The position numbers were made by a program, and so were the translations under genes. The notes under the pieces were generated by a model. That model was not told where the DNA came from. It did no database searches and saw only the letters and a list, made by a program, of their open reading frames with translations. Shown piece by piece: positions 44,693-55,502 of a stretch of 64,000 nucleotides of DNA. Positions within the stretch are counted from its first letter, which is position 1; the number at the start of each line of letters is the position of its first letter. The stretch is from Silene latifolia (Eukaryota > Streptophyta > Magnoliopsida > Caryophyllales > Caryophyllaceae): contig NC_133526.1 in NCBI RefSeq assembly GCF_048544455.1, positions 6,712,001-6,776,000 of the forward strand, given 5' to 3'.

Positions 44693-47125
44693 ATGTTCAA
44701 AGAAGAGCCTAAGACGACGAGTTCGAATCGAGTCGGAGTCGGAGTCGAGTCGAGTCTAGAGAAGTCTTTAGAGAGTCTACTCCCCGTCGTCATCCCCACT
44801 CCTTTCGTTTCTCCTAGCTTACTTTCAAGTAGTCACGTAGTTCGGGAAATGCCCCAACTATCGTTTCCTTTGCCGCCACTGACCATGGATCAGTTGGCTT
44901 CTTTGTTTCAACTTTACTCAAATCTTAATATGAATAAATCGGGTTCGCTTACTCTTTTGCGTTATCTTGAGTGCACTGCTCATGATGATACCGAGGATGA
45001 CCAAAACCCCGACTTGACCGAAATACCTCCCTACGTAGCCAAAGAAATACTACAGGAAGGGGAAGGGGGACCAGTGATTGAGGACACCGAACCCATCAAT
45101 GTAGGAACCGAACTAGAACCCCAAGAACTTAGGATAGGGACTACCTTGAGCTCTACCGAACGGGCCGACTTCATAGACCTCCTAAATGAATTCAAAGACG
45201 TTTTCGCTTGGTCCTACAAAGACATGCCAGGGATCGACAGGGGACATTGCCGAACATAGAATTCGATTAAGCCAGGTTTCAAGCTCAGAAATGCGAAGCT
45301 TCGACGGATGAGAACAGAATGGGCCCTAAAGATTAAAGAAGAAGTTGATAAGCAATTCAAAGCCGGGTTCATCAAGGTTTCCGAGTATTACGACTGGGTG
45401 GCTAACATAGTACCCGTACCCAAAAAGGATGGGAGAATCCGAGTTTGTGTTGACTTTAGAGATTTGAACAAAGCAAGTCCGAAAGATGACTTTCCTCTAC
45501 CTCACATCGACATATTGGTGGACAATCTGCACCACGCATTACTATCCTTCATGGATGGATATGCGGGTTATAACCAAATCAAAATGGCCATGGAAGACAT
45601 GCACAAGACCGCGTTCGTCACCCAATGGGGAACCTATTGTTATACAAGAATGCCGTCGGATTGATCAACGCTGGAGCTACATACCAACGCACCGCAACTA
45701 CACTCTTACATGACATGATGCACAAAGAAGTTGAGGTATACGTAGATGACATGATCGTCAAATCCAAAGAGAGAGAGGGACATATTGCGAACCTTCGCAA
45801 GTTCTTCGCAAGGCTACGAAAGTACAACATGAGACTCAATCCTCGAAGTGCACATTTGGGGTAACGTCCGGCAAACTCCTAGGATACGTCGTTAGCCAAC
45901 GAGGTATAGAAATAGATCCTCGAAAATCAAAGCTCGATTGAAATGCCACAACCTCGGGACAGAGAAAGAAGTCAGAGGATTCCTGGGAAAAGTCCAATAC
46001 ATAAGTCGATTCATATCGAAGCTTACGATGATTTGCGAGCCTATCTTCAAGAAACTTAAGAAGACAGACCACACCATGTGGGATGATGATTGCCAAAAGG
46101 CGTTCGACAGAATCAAGGAGATATTGGCTAAACCACCAGTGCTCATGCCACCTCAACCAGATCAACCTCTTGGTTTGTATCTCACGGTAACTGAAACTGC
46201 CATGGGTGCTATGCTAGCTCAAACCATAGGAAGTGAAGAAAGAGCTATTTACTACCTAAGTAAGAAGTTCTTGGAATACGAGTGCAAATACTCACAACTC
46301 GAAAAGACATGCCTCGCTCTTGTGTGGGCAACAAAGAAGCTACGCCACTACATGCTTAGCTACTCCGTCAAAATATTCTCCAAGATGGATCCCGTCAAAT
46401 ACCTCTTCGAGAAACCCGTCCTCAATGGACGCCTAGCAAGATGGACCATGATGCTCTCGAGAATTGACCTCAAATACGTACCACTAAAAGTAATAAAGGG
46501 TCGCGCTGTCGCCGAATTCTTCGCAGAAAATCCCATCAACGACGCACAAACCATAGATACTTGGTCATTTTCCGACGAGGATATACTTCAAACAGATGTA
46601 GACTCCTGGGACCTATACTTTGATGGAGCATCAAACCTAAGAGGATTTGGGATAGGAGTGTTGCTCATTTCTCCTGAAGGTGAGCATACACCGATCGCTG
46701 TCAAACTCGACTTCGAGGTGACAAACAACGCCGCAGAGTATGAGGCTTGTTTAATTGGACTACAAGCGGCAGTAAGCTTAGGCATCAAAAACCTCCGAGT
46801 GCATGGAGATTCGTCACTAATCATCAACCAAGTTACGGGATCCTGGAAAATCCGAAGCGAAAGCCTAGCACCCTATCAAGCTAGGATTGACCAAGTCGCT
46901 CAATTCTTTGATCACGTAACCTACTTGCACCTACCTCGGGAGGAAAATCAATTTGCAGACGCTCTTGCGAAACTTGCATCTTTGATAAACATGCCAGATT
47001 ACATGATGGAAATGCCTTTGTGTATCGAGCGACGGTCAGAGCCGGCTTATGTCCATCAAATTACCGATGAAGAAGAAATCGCACAGAACCCCCTGGTTCC
47101 AAGCAATCCTGAACTTCAAGCTTAA
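44693..47125 (+). pseudogene. RT, RNase H and aRNH of element 2, frameshifted
   Basis: Four overlapping pieces in changing frames. 44693-45259 is the linker ending in the RT lead-in FKDVFAWSYKDMPGIDR. 45308-45664 holds VPKKDGRIRVCVDFRDLNKA and LSFMDGYAGYNQIKM. 45625-45864 has the catalytic YVDDMIVKSK. 45938-47125 has the RT thumb (VRGFLGKVQYISRF), the first RNase H (YYLSKKFLEYECKYSQLEKT) and the aRNH (LYFDGASNLRGFG, NNAAEYEACL, VHGDSSLII, ENQFADALAKLA). All key aRNH residues are present. The breaks are single-base, some beside CAG/CTG, so the element may be less damaged than it seems. Confidence 0.88.
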
Positions 47126-48331
47126 TGGTACCTATCCACCAGATATGGACAAAAGGGGACAACGAGCTATACGCCTACTAGCTTCACAATACGTCCTCAT
47201 GCAAGGAGAATTATACAAAAGAACACCTCTTGGTGTAGTCTTACGTTGCCTTGATCATTCACAGGCACGAAAGGTGATGGAAGAAGTCCACGATGGAGAG
47301 TGCGGTCCTCATATGAGTGGACCTATGATGGCAAAGAAAATCACACGTCTAGGGTACTATTGGACCACAATGGAATCCGATTGCATCAAATATGTGAGGC
47401 ACTTGCCACAATTGCCAAATCTTCGGCAATGTACAAAGATGTCCCTCCTTCGTTGCTCTATACGATGACATCTCCTTGGCCATTCTCCGCGTGGGAATCG
47501 ACATAATTGGGAAAATAACCCCGAGAAACAGAGGTCACTGCTTTTCATCCTAGTAGCAATTGACTACTTCACCAAGTGGGTAGAAGCGGCTTCCTACACC
47601 GCTCTCACAGCCAAAAATGTAGCCAAATTCATACAAAATAACATCATCTGTCGATATGGTTGCCCACATGAGATCATCAGCGATAATGGGTCCCACTTCC
47701 AAGCCGAAACCGAACAATCGCTAGCCAAGTACAAGATCAAGCACCATCACTCATCGCCCTATAGACCACAGAATAACGGCGCGGTAGAAGCGGCTAACAA
47801 GAATGTCGTCACAATCCTCAAGAAAATGACTGACAATTACAGAGATTGGCCAAGTAAAATACCCTTCGCTTTGTGGGGGTATCGAACATCCGTCAGGACG
47901 CCCACTGGGGCCACTCCTTTCTATTTGACCTACGGCATGGAAGCCGTACAACCAGTCGAGCTAGAAATACTATCCTTGCGTATTCTACTCGAAAGTCAAA
48001 TCCCCGAAGCCGATTGGAAGAGGGATAGGTATGAAGAACTCATCCTCCTGGATGAACGTAGGCTTCGTGCATTACATAATGTCCAAACATATCAAGCACG
48101 TATCAAACGAGCTTTCAACAAAAGGGTTAGGCCAAGAAACATCAAAGAAGGAGATTTAGTTCTCAAATCGGTTCGAGCTCTTTTACCTGTCGACCCAAGG
48201 GGAAAATTCAAACCTAATCGGGCCGGACCATATCTAGTCAAATCAATACTCCCGAAGGTGCGGTTAGAATCACAGACCTAGATGGGAATGAGTTTTCAAA
48301 CCCCACGAATCTCGACCAACTGAAACGGTAC
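47049..48331 (+). pseudogene. integrase of element 2, frameshifted
   Basis: The N-terminal zinc-binding part (VMEEVHDGECGPHMSG, then a disturbed cysteine pair near 47390-47430) is in one frame. The catalytic core follows with AIDYFTKWVEAA (47560-47595), SDNGSHFQAE (47680-47710) and NNGAVEAANK (47773-47802), so all three D, D, E residues can be located. The C-terminal part (RRLRALHNVQTYQARIKRAF, GDLVLKSVRAL, KFKPNRAGPYLVKSI) is open from 47826 to 48281. No chromodomain is visible, consistent with the Tat lineage. Confidence 0.85.
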
Positions 48332-48877
48332 TATGCCTAGGATAGAATGAAACGCGCGCCTCGCGTAAACCTACGTGTCGCTCTTGCGGCACTAAATAAA
48401 CGGCCCCTGCCCATCCAATGTCACTTTGTGCTCTTGCATCTTGGCAAACTCGTCATCCTCATATCATCAAACAAACTAAATTCGCACCTCCCGAGTAAGC
48501 AAAAGCTCATGCTTATTTTCTATGTTCATTACAAGCTCTTGCTTCAAACAATTATTCTTTTACATTTACTCGAACTACGCGCAAGGGTTTGATTTCGCTT
48601 TTTTAAGTGAATACGTAGGCAATCCTTCACGGGATTCAACCCACCATTTTATTTAAAATGTAAATAGAAGGACATTTGCGTTGCATTTGAAATTCGACAA
48701 GAATAATTAAAGAAAATCACAACGGTTTCATAACCACTTAACCTTTTTATTTCATTCAATTTCTAATAATAATAATACGGCAAATAATAAAAGTAGACTA
48801 GGCTAGGATTCTAAAAATCCCTCCTTTTATTACAACAATAATAAATAATAATAATCAAATAATAAATAAGACTTGGG
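48332..48877. other. spacer between integrase and antisense gene 1
   Basis: Convergent 3' ends of the sense and antisense transcripts should lie here. AATAATAATAA runs near 48765 and 48840 are the only notable sequence. Confidence 0.4.
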
Positions 48878-49675
48878 CTATTCCTCCATCTTTCCCTTGC
48901 CCTTGTCGTTCTTGTCATATTTCTGGTCACGACCTCGAGCCGGGCGCTCTTGCACCACTTCAGACCTAATCACCAACGGTCTTTCTCGAGGCCTGACTCT
49001 TCCGTTCTTGCCAACCACCACCTCTGCGACAGGAGTAGTCTTCGATTTCTTCGAAGGATGAACGACTTGAAAGCCGGCTTCTTCTTCTCCTTCGGTCAGA
49101 TGCTTCTCCTTTTCTTTCTCTCCTTCGCGCACCTTGTAGTCAACGGGCTCACGCTTCCTCAGTCTTTCGCGCTCTTCCGAAGTTGCGGCCTTCCTCCACC
49201 TCAGATAAGAATCCGACACCCACAAGGCATTGAAGGAGAAACTCAGGAACCACATGTTTCTTTGGGCCCACTTCATAGCCCACTCTCTTCGGCTCTCGGT
49301 AGTCAATGCCATAGCAGTCTGCGGGACGGTGTCAAGCCTGGGAATCATCTGCTTCAACCCGACTTGCCTCATCAACCTCTCAGGAAAGATGCATACCATA
49401 AACTCCAATCCAGGAAGGCGCACGGACCTAGTAGGATCCAAAGAAGACACTCCGGATGACTTGAGATGCCACCACGGTACAATCCACCTGATCAAAGGGC
49501 CATCGTCATTCTTCAGCTTGTTCTTCCAATAATCGCAGACCCGGGTGAAATCCACCATGTACAACCTCGTCCTCATCGAAATCATACGGGCATGATAGGA
49601 AAGTGCATGAACTGGGGGCTCGAGTAATCGGAGCCGTTCCATAAGCCAAACCTACCAAAACAGGTATTAGACACC

Positions 49676-49734
<59 letters not shown>

Positions 49735-50400
49735 GAAAAAAAAAAAAGAGAAAAAAAAAAAGGGTGTCTTTTACCTGTAAGATGACGGGACTCCCCAAGA
49801 ATGGAAGATCGCGATTGGATTTCCTATTATCCAAGCCCAAGATAATCTCCCCTAAACACAAGCAAGCTGGGCTCCTGCGCAGCTCCATTTGCTCAACGAG
49901 ACCCAATAGGCGGGGATCACCTCTCAAATCTTCATCAACATGTCCCTGAAGGACGTAAACGTGAAGCAAACAGAAGCCAAATGCTCTCCTCCTAGCGACA
50001 TAAGAGACAGTAGGGTCACCGATGAATCGATCAATAAAGTCCAACATCCGCACGCCTTTCGAAGTAACAAGACGATCTACCTCAAGCCTAGTAAGTCCAA
50101 GCAAGTCTCTAAACTTGCTCTTATACCCTTGTGAAGTGGAGGGGATGGCGGGTGAATGTTCGTGGTCCCACCCGCCAATAGCAAGAATTTCCTCCGGAAA
50201 GGACAAATATCACCGCCCGGGAACGCGAAAACATGATAATTTGGATCCCAATAATCAAGACAAGCATCCAAGAACGGCTTTACTACCTTAATGAGTTTCA
50301 AACTCAACAGAGATCCAAGGTTGTAAGCACCCATGTCATGTTTCTCAATATTCGAAAACTCGTTAGTCCATTCCTTCAAGCGAATTTCTAGGGTATTCAT
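48878..50400 (-). pseudogene. antisense gene 1 of element 2, DUF7745-like
   Basis: It runs opposite to gag-pol. ATG at 50400 begins MNTLEIRLKEWTNEF, then DMGAYNLGSLLSLKLI, DYWDPNYHVFAFPGGDICPF, AIGGWDHEHSPAIPSTSQGY and ARRRAFGFCLLHVYVLQ. After the intron come MERLRLLEPP and IRWIVPWWHLKSSG; the C-terminal 110 residues are basic and charged (EKEKEKHLTEGEEE, KSKTTP). Exon 1 ends at 49775 (TTACAG before GTAAAA), exon 2 starts at 49651; the 123-bp intron is mostly a T run on the coding strand. One missing base near 50205 breaks exon 1. The order matches the DUF7745-type proteins found in plant genomes next to retrotransposons. No biochemical function is known to me. Confidence 0.72.
49676..49733. 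repeat. homopolymer A tract in the antisense intron
   Basis: About 57 consecutive A residues on the plus strand, followed by two more A-rich stretches to 49760. On the coding strand it is a polypyrimidine-like T run before the acceptor at 49651. Its true length is uncertain. Confidence 0.9.
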
Positions 50401-50498
50401 GATGATAATTTTCTCTTGAAAACTTATGGGGAGTTTTATATGTGAATCGACGAAGAAGAGACGGAAGAATTGTATGATTTAAAGCTTCATCGACGCTT

Positions 50499-50507
50499 CT
50501 ATTTATA
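50499..50507 (-). promoter_or_regulatory. TATA box of antisense gene 1
   Basis: Minus-strand ATTAGTATAAATAGAAGC lies about 100 bp before the ATG at 50400. It matches ATTAGTATAAATAGGAGC of the element's own LTR promoter (38914-38931) except for one base. Confidence 0.6.
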
Positions 50508-50544
50508 CTAATTGTCGTTTCCAAAAATCACGAATCCGACTGCT

Positions 50545-50612
50545 TGGGAACAGCGCGGCAAATCGCTGCGCCTCTTCAAAGGGACGCAGACTCTTCTTTG
50601 CGCCTCTTCCCT
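50545..50612. repeat. GCGCCTCTTCC hairpin module upstream of antisense gene 1
   Basis: Two units, CGCTGCGCCTCTTCAAAGGG and CTTTGCGCCTCTTCC, joined by ACGCAG. The GCGCCTCTT half pairs with AAGAGACGC-type halves in other copies. The module lies 40-110 bp upstream of the TATA box at 50507 in the direction of transcription. Confidence 0.7.
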
Positions 50613-51552
50613 AGCATCACTTCTGTGATTTCCGTGTTTGGATCTTTCCTAATTCTATAAACGAATAATTTCCTATTCCTACGGGATTTTATTTTGGTAA
50701 ATCCATGAAATTTGCCATGCTTCGTTTTTCCTTGATCCAGGAACGCGCATTTCGAGGCGACGTCAACATTTTCGGCCATTTTTATATTTAGTTCTCATTT
50801 TAATTCTTTTTTTAATTCTTACTTTTTTCATTTTCACTTTTATTTAGTCATTTCATTTCTATTTTCTTCATTTTCTAACTTATATATTTCTATTTTTCTT
50901 TTTTTTTTGCGGGGGTAACCCTCCCTACCGTCCGGTCATTTCCGACAAAATTTTTGCATTTTCGCGTTCTTTTTGAGTCTCATTTTTTTGCGCTAATTAA
51001 AGGCCTCATGTGTATATAAAAATGTAAATGAATGTGTTTTTCTGTGTAAATTTCGGCAGCATGACGGTACAAACCGTCGTCTACCAAACTTGTCCAAAAG
51101 CTAACCTGCAGGTACAAACAACGCAACCCAGCAGCAAAAGGCACTCAGGCCGTCGTATATACAACAAAAAGCAAATATACAAGCAAACTGGCGGCTTCGC
51201 CCCAAACAAGTCCAGATGTGTAATCGGGGCTTCGCCCCAAACAAATCCAAGTCTAAATAACCGGGGCTTCGCCAAACAAAATCCAAAAATGTTCAAAATC
51301 AAGACTACGAAAACCGCGCAGCTCTCTTTGCCGAGCACCCTCCAACTCCTCGCAACCCTCGCCATAAGAGCGCGATCTCGGCATCCCGAAACTCGAGCTC
51401 CTCGACAAACGAGCCGTCTCCTCCCGGATCAAGCTAACTCTCGCTCCAGCTCACGATCGGCCTGAGAACAGCAGCAAATTGGCTCATGTCAATCGATTCA
51501 AACAAAATAAAATAAAAAAAAATCAATCAAAAGAAGATCAAAAAGGTTCATA
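50613..51552. other. region between the two antisense genes
   Basis: Mostly T-rich DNA, probably the 3' flank of antisense gene 2. At 51186-51292 a short motif, GGGGCTTCGCCCCAAACAA followed by TCCAA, occurs three times at about 35-bp spacing. Each is a GC-rich hairpin. Confidence 0.5.
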
Positions 51553-53670
51553 CCTGACGACCTCGACCACCGACGAGTGCCTCGATGGCCGTAGCTCGCA
51601 GCCGGTTGGCCACCCTCCATAGTGCCACAAACCGAGATGGCGCGACTGCGTTTTCAAAAGAAATTCTCAAGAAAATTGAACAAGTTTAATCCAATGTGTT
51701 CTTACGCAAAGGTGAATAAGCCGTAGGCTCACCCTCCGAATCGAGATCTTGCCATCGTCAAGGCCGATCCGTCACGCCACGCGTCAAAATCACGCAACTC
51801 GGAGATCGTCGTCCTCCCGGTCGCGTCGGTGTACTCGAGAGTCTCGGGATACACGGGGGGCTCGATGCCCGCCGCCTCAACCTCCTGCAAAGACAAACGA
51901 CTCTCATTAATCGGTGATCCTTCATCGAAATTCCCAAAGTCAATCAAAGAGAAATAAAAGATACTCACCACTATCGCCGACGCCAACCTCCCGTAAAGGA
52001 ATGCCGAGTAGTCCTCACCGAGGCGAAGGAGGTCGTCACCACGCACCGCCAAGTCCGCCTCCCTCTCGCCTCGGAAGGCTCCAAACATCGTCCTAGGAGG
52101 ATCAACGGAACCGTCAACGCGTCCCGAGAGCACTGACGAGCCAAACGCTCGCCTAAGTACCACACCGGACCCATTGACGTCCACAACAACACCTACTCGG
52201 GCTCGAGGTCGAAGGACCTCGGAAAAAAGGAGGTGCCTCGGCATACTCCGCCCAAGGTCTGGGCACCCACTGCAACAAGATAAAGACAGAGATCATTCCT
52301 ATGATCAGATGAAGGGAAAGAAGTATAAATGCATACAAACGGAATACTCACGCTCGGTGAAGGGCGTTCACATCCCGCCGGTAGACATTGTGAGAAGAAC
52401 GCTTGCTCTTCGTCCGACATGACCCAATCCCTCACCACGGGATAGGCCCTCTCCAACGGCTCCGTCCTCTTGGGCGCAAGGCCCGGGAAGTAGGAGTACA
52501 CCCACGCCTGTAAAACGGAATAGTCAATGACGATCTTTCGATCTTGATGAAAGAAAGGAATTTATTTTGCTATCAAAAGGAAGGTTCATACCTCCAACAA
52601 TAGCCCAGGTCCGACAGCGCCAGGAGAAGTCCCCTTCTCCATCAACTCCGGACGAACCATGGCCCTCATGAAGCGGATGAGGACCGCAAACCAAAGTGAC
52701 CCAATCCCAACGCCCTAGGGAGCTCGGGTCGGCCAAGAAGAAAGGGAAGAAGCTTCGTCGACAGTCTCTCACCCTTGTCTCCGAGGTAAATCGAAGACAA
52801 GAACCACCAAAGCCACAAAGGCGAGCCCTCCGCTCGGCCGTACAAGGAGGAGGAGCCGTCTCCCTCCCATCGATCACCACCGATCTGGGGTCTTCCCCGC
52901 AGTAATCTCGAACATAGGTACTGGGTACCAAACCCGGCACCGCAACAGCCTTCGGCGACAGGTTCCAGCCGATCAACCTCCTCGCCTCGGCCGAATCCGC
53001 TCTCATGCCAGTCTCCGGCCACACCATCTCCTCAGTCCCGCACGGCAGACCAGAAATCATGCCGTAATCCTCCAAGGTGACTCCCACCTCACCGAAAGGC
53101 AGGTGAAACGTGGAAGTCGTATCCCAAAATCGATCCAAGAAAGCGCGGACCAGGCTAAGGTTGGCCCGCAACTTCCTCTTCACGATATCCCTCCAGGACA
53201 CTGAACCGGAGGACCGAACGCTCCACGCTCGATCATGGCCCTCTCCTCCTCCGACAGCCGCTCGTAGTGCTCCATCGCCGTCGTGTACCCCGAGAACGAC
53301 CGGATATTCCCGGCCTCCTATTATGATTCGAAATAAAGCTATCTTTAGTTTTGAAATAAATTTGAAGGAAATTTGAACAAAAAACAGAAAGAGGATAAGT
53401 AATGAGTTAGGGAATTCCTATTTACCAAGCTCTTCACCGTCCTGTAGGACAAGTGACCCTCTGCAGCCCACACAAGGTGCCTACTCTCCCGTGTCTCAGC
53501 CACGTGGGAGCTCCTCTCAGCTGACGACCCCCTCGTCCAAGGTGGGCCCGTCGCGGAATCTCCTCCTCATCAGCAACCTCCTCCTCGGGAACCTCGTCTG
53601 CGGCAGCCATCACCGCGTCGGTGAAAGCCTGCTCCAAAGCCTCCTCGACCGCACTGGCGTCTACCTCCAT
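51553..53670 (-). pseudogene. antisense gene 2 of element 2, plant mobile domain
   Basis: ATG at 53670 (MEVDASAVEEALEQA) opens an acidic N-terminus. Exon 1 ends near 53428 (AEGHLSYRTVKSL). Exon 2 starts near 53322 and carries SFSGYTTAMEHYERLSEEER, then in a shifted frame LVRAFLDRFWDTTSTFHLPF, GEVGVTLEDYGMISGLPCG, the hallmark of the plant mobile domain (PF10536-like, MAIN/MAIL proteins). Later exons contain YFPGLAPKRTEPLERAYP (about 52440-52500) and VVDVNGSGVVLRRAFGSS (about 52150-52205). The MAIN proteins of plants act in transposon silencing and genome stability; some gypsy elements carry this domain. Frame breaks make this copy a pseudogene as given. The last exons are uncertain. Confidence 0.75.
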
Positions 53671-54460
53671 GGGAGTCCTCCCGGAAGTGGAAGCATCATC
53701 ACCTGCAGCATTAAAGTGAATTCAGGCCGCGTCACGTGACGGCGAGCCTTTGATTAAGAAGTTTTCGAGCCTCCAAGGCCCGGGAATTCCCCATTTCTGG
53801 CCATCCTTGGCCATGTTCTCACCAACTCAATCACTCATGTGACAAATTGGGTCAAGTCAAGTCAAAGTCAAAGCCTAGTTCCGGGTTCGAGTCGAAAATT
53901 CGGCAGCATTTCGCTACAATGGCGGTTATGCCCTAGAAAGGTGCCCTGCAAAAGTTGTCACCAACCAAAATTCCGAGATGACAGGAAGTTTACCCATCAC
54001 CCAAGGGTCCCAAATATCAAATTTCATCACCAATGGGCAATCCTAAGGTCGTTTTCGAAGCCATTTTCGATCTAGCTGTGAAACCGTCTCAAAATTCGCT
54101 CAAGGGCTCAAAACTCGATGAAAATTCAAAGTGAATACATGGTTATGTTCCTAACATTGCCTACTATCCATTTCTAGCATCAATTTGGCAAGACAAATCC
54201 ATTTGGGGGAAAAGCCCCAAATTTTCGAGTAAATGGGTCGAAAACCCTAATGTTTGCAGCTCAAAATTCGACAAATATGGATGATTAATGCAAGATTAAA
54301 ACACATACCTCGATTAGTCATATTTCAAGCAAGCTTTTGAATCCAACCTCGACGGAAATGGTGAGGATTTGAGAGAGAAATTGAAAGAAAACAAGTTTCG
54401 AAATAATGAACATAAACCTTTCTGATTTCGCGTTTTTACGCAGAATTGCCAAATTGGGGA

Positions 54461-54600
54461 ACAGACGCAGCAGGTGCTGCGCCTCTTCCAAGAGACGCAG
54501 CTCGTGCTGCGCCTCTTCCTTTTGTTCCCTCCTTACGAATTTTCGAAAATTCGTTATGAGTTCGTTATTTGTGGGCCCATCTTTGGTGCGCCTCTTCTTC
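54461..54600. repeat. GCGCCTCTTCC hairpin module upstream of antisense gene 2
   Basis: GACGCAGCAGGTGCTGCGCC, then TCTTCCAAGAGACGCAG and a second CTGCGCCTCTTCC; a third GCGCCTCTTC occurs at 54589. It contains the palindromic core GCAGCAGGTGCTGC and an AAGAG/CTCTT stem. Confidence 0.75.
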
Positions 54601-54699
54601 GATGCTATTTTGACGTTTTGGTCCATTTCGACGATTTTCTTTCGTTCCGGCCCATGTTTATTCCAAACGACAAAGATTTTGCGATTGTCCAAACCCATT

Positions 54700-55165
54700 T
54701 TACCTCGCGCAGATATTTTGCAGTATTGCTCAATTTATTTCGCGCAGTAGTATTTTGCAGTACTGCTCACTCGAAGTTTCTCCCCTGACGATCAAGATGT
54801 TCCTAATCGTCATTTCTCTAGCGCAGCGATATTTTGCGGTATTGCTCACCCAATGAGAGTTTGCTTGAGGACAGAGACAGGCAGATTCCCTAAAATTATC
54901 ATTTTATTCCCCAACGAGAGTTTGCTTGAGGACAGAAACAGGCAGATTCCCCCAGGCGATCCTTCCTCCCTTCGGATAATCCCTTATTTCTTCAGACGCT
55001 TCAGAATAATCCTTTCAGAGATCCTTCAGATTCCCCCCAATTAAGTCCCCTTTCAATCCTTTAGAGAGAAGTATCCTTCAGCCTTCCCTTTAGAGAGGAT
55101 TATCCTTCAGCCTTCCTTCAGTGAGAGGTAGCCTTCAGAGTTAGCCTTCAGAAGTATTAAGAAGT
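54700..55165. repeat. short tandem repeats in the 3' region of element 2
   Basis: Three kinds follow each other. GATATTTTGCAGTATTGCTCA-like units occur three times at 54708-54850. GAGAGTTTGCTTGAGGACAG occurs twice (54855 and 54911), each followed by CAGATTCCC. A run of CCTTCAG-containing units follows from 55000 to 55165. This is the zone just before the polypurine tract, where the smaller family carries its satellites. Confidence 0.75.
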
Positions 55166-55493
55166 TTCTTGAGAATCCCGTGACCCCTAATGCCTTCGGA
55201 CACCAAGTTATCTTCGAGACCAAAGAGTTTTTTTTTGCCGAAGCGTCTTGATCCCGTTTCACCCAGGGGTATCTCGGTATGATCTCTTCTTATGGTCAAG
55301 AGCTTCCTTACGTAGTCTAATGGACTTTAAACGACCCTCCCGATAGTCGACTCCATGCACTCTAAAATGTTCCCGACGACAGGTCCTTGGTTCAGACCCC
55401 TTGAGCCGCCTCGCGTCGCCATAGTCGTCGGGTTGTAATCTTCGATTGACCTGATGGCTATACTTTGACTTTCGCCTTGTCCAAGCCTCGGTC

Positions 55494-55502
55494 AAAGTGG
55501 GG
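55494..55502 (+). other. polypurine tract of element 2
   Basis: AAAGTGGGG directly precedes the 3' LTR, whose first bases read CTCAGACACC where the 5' LTR reads TGTAGACACC. Confidence 0.65.
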
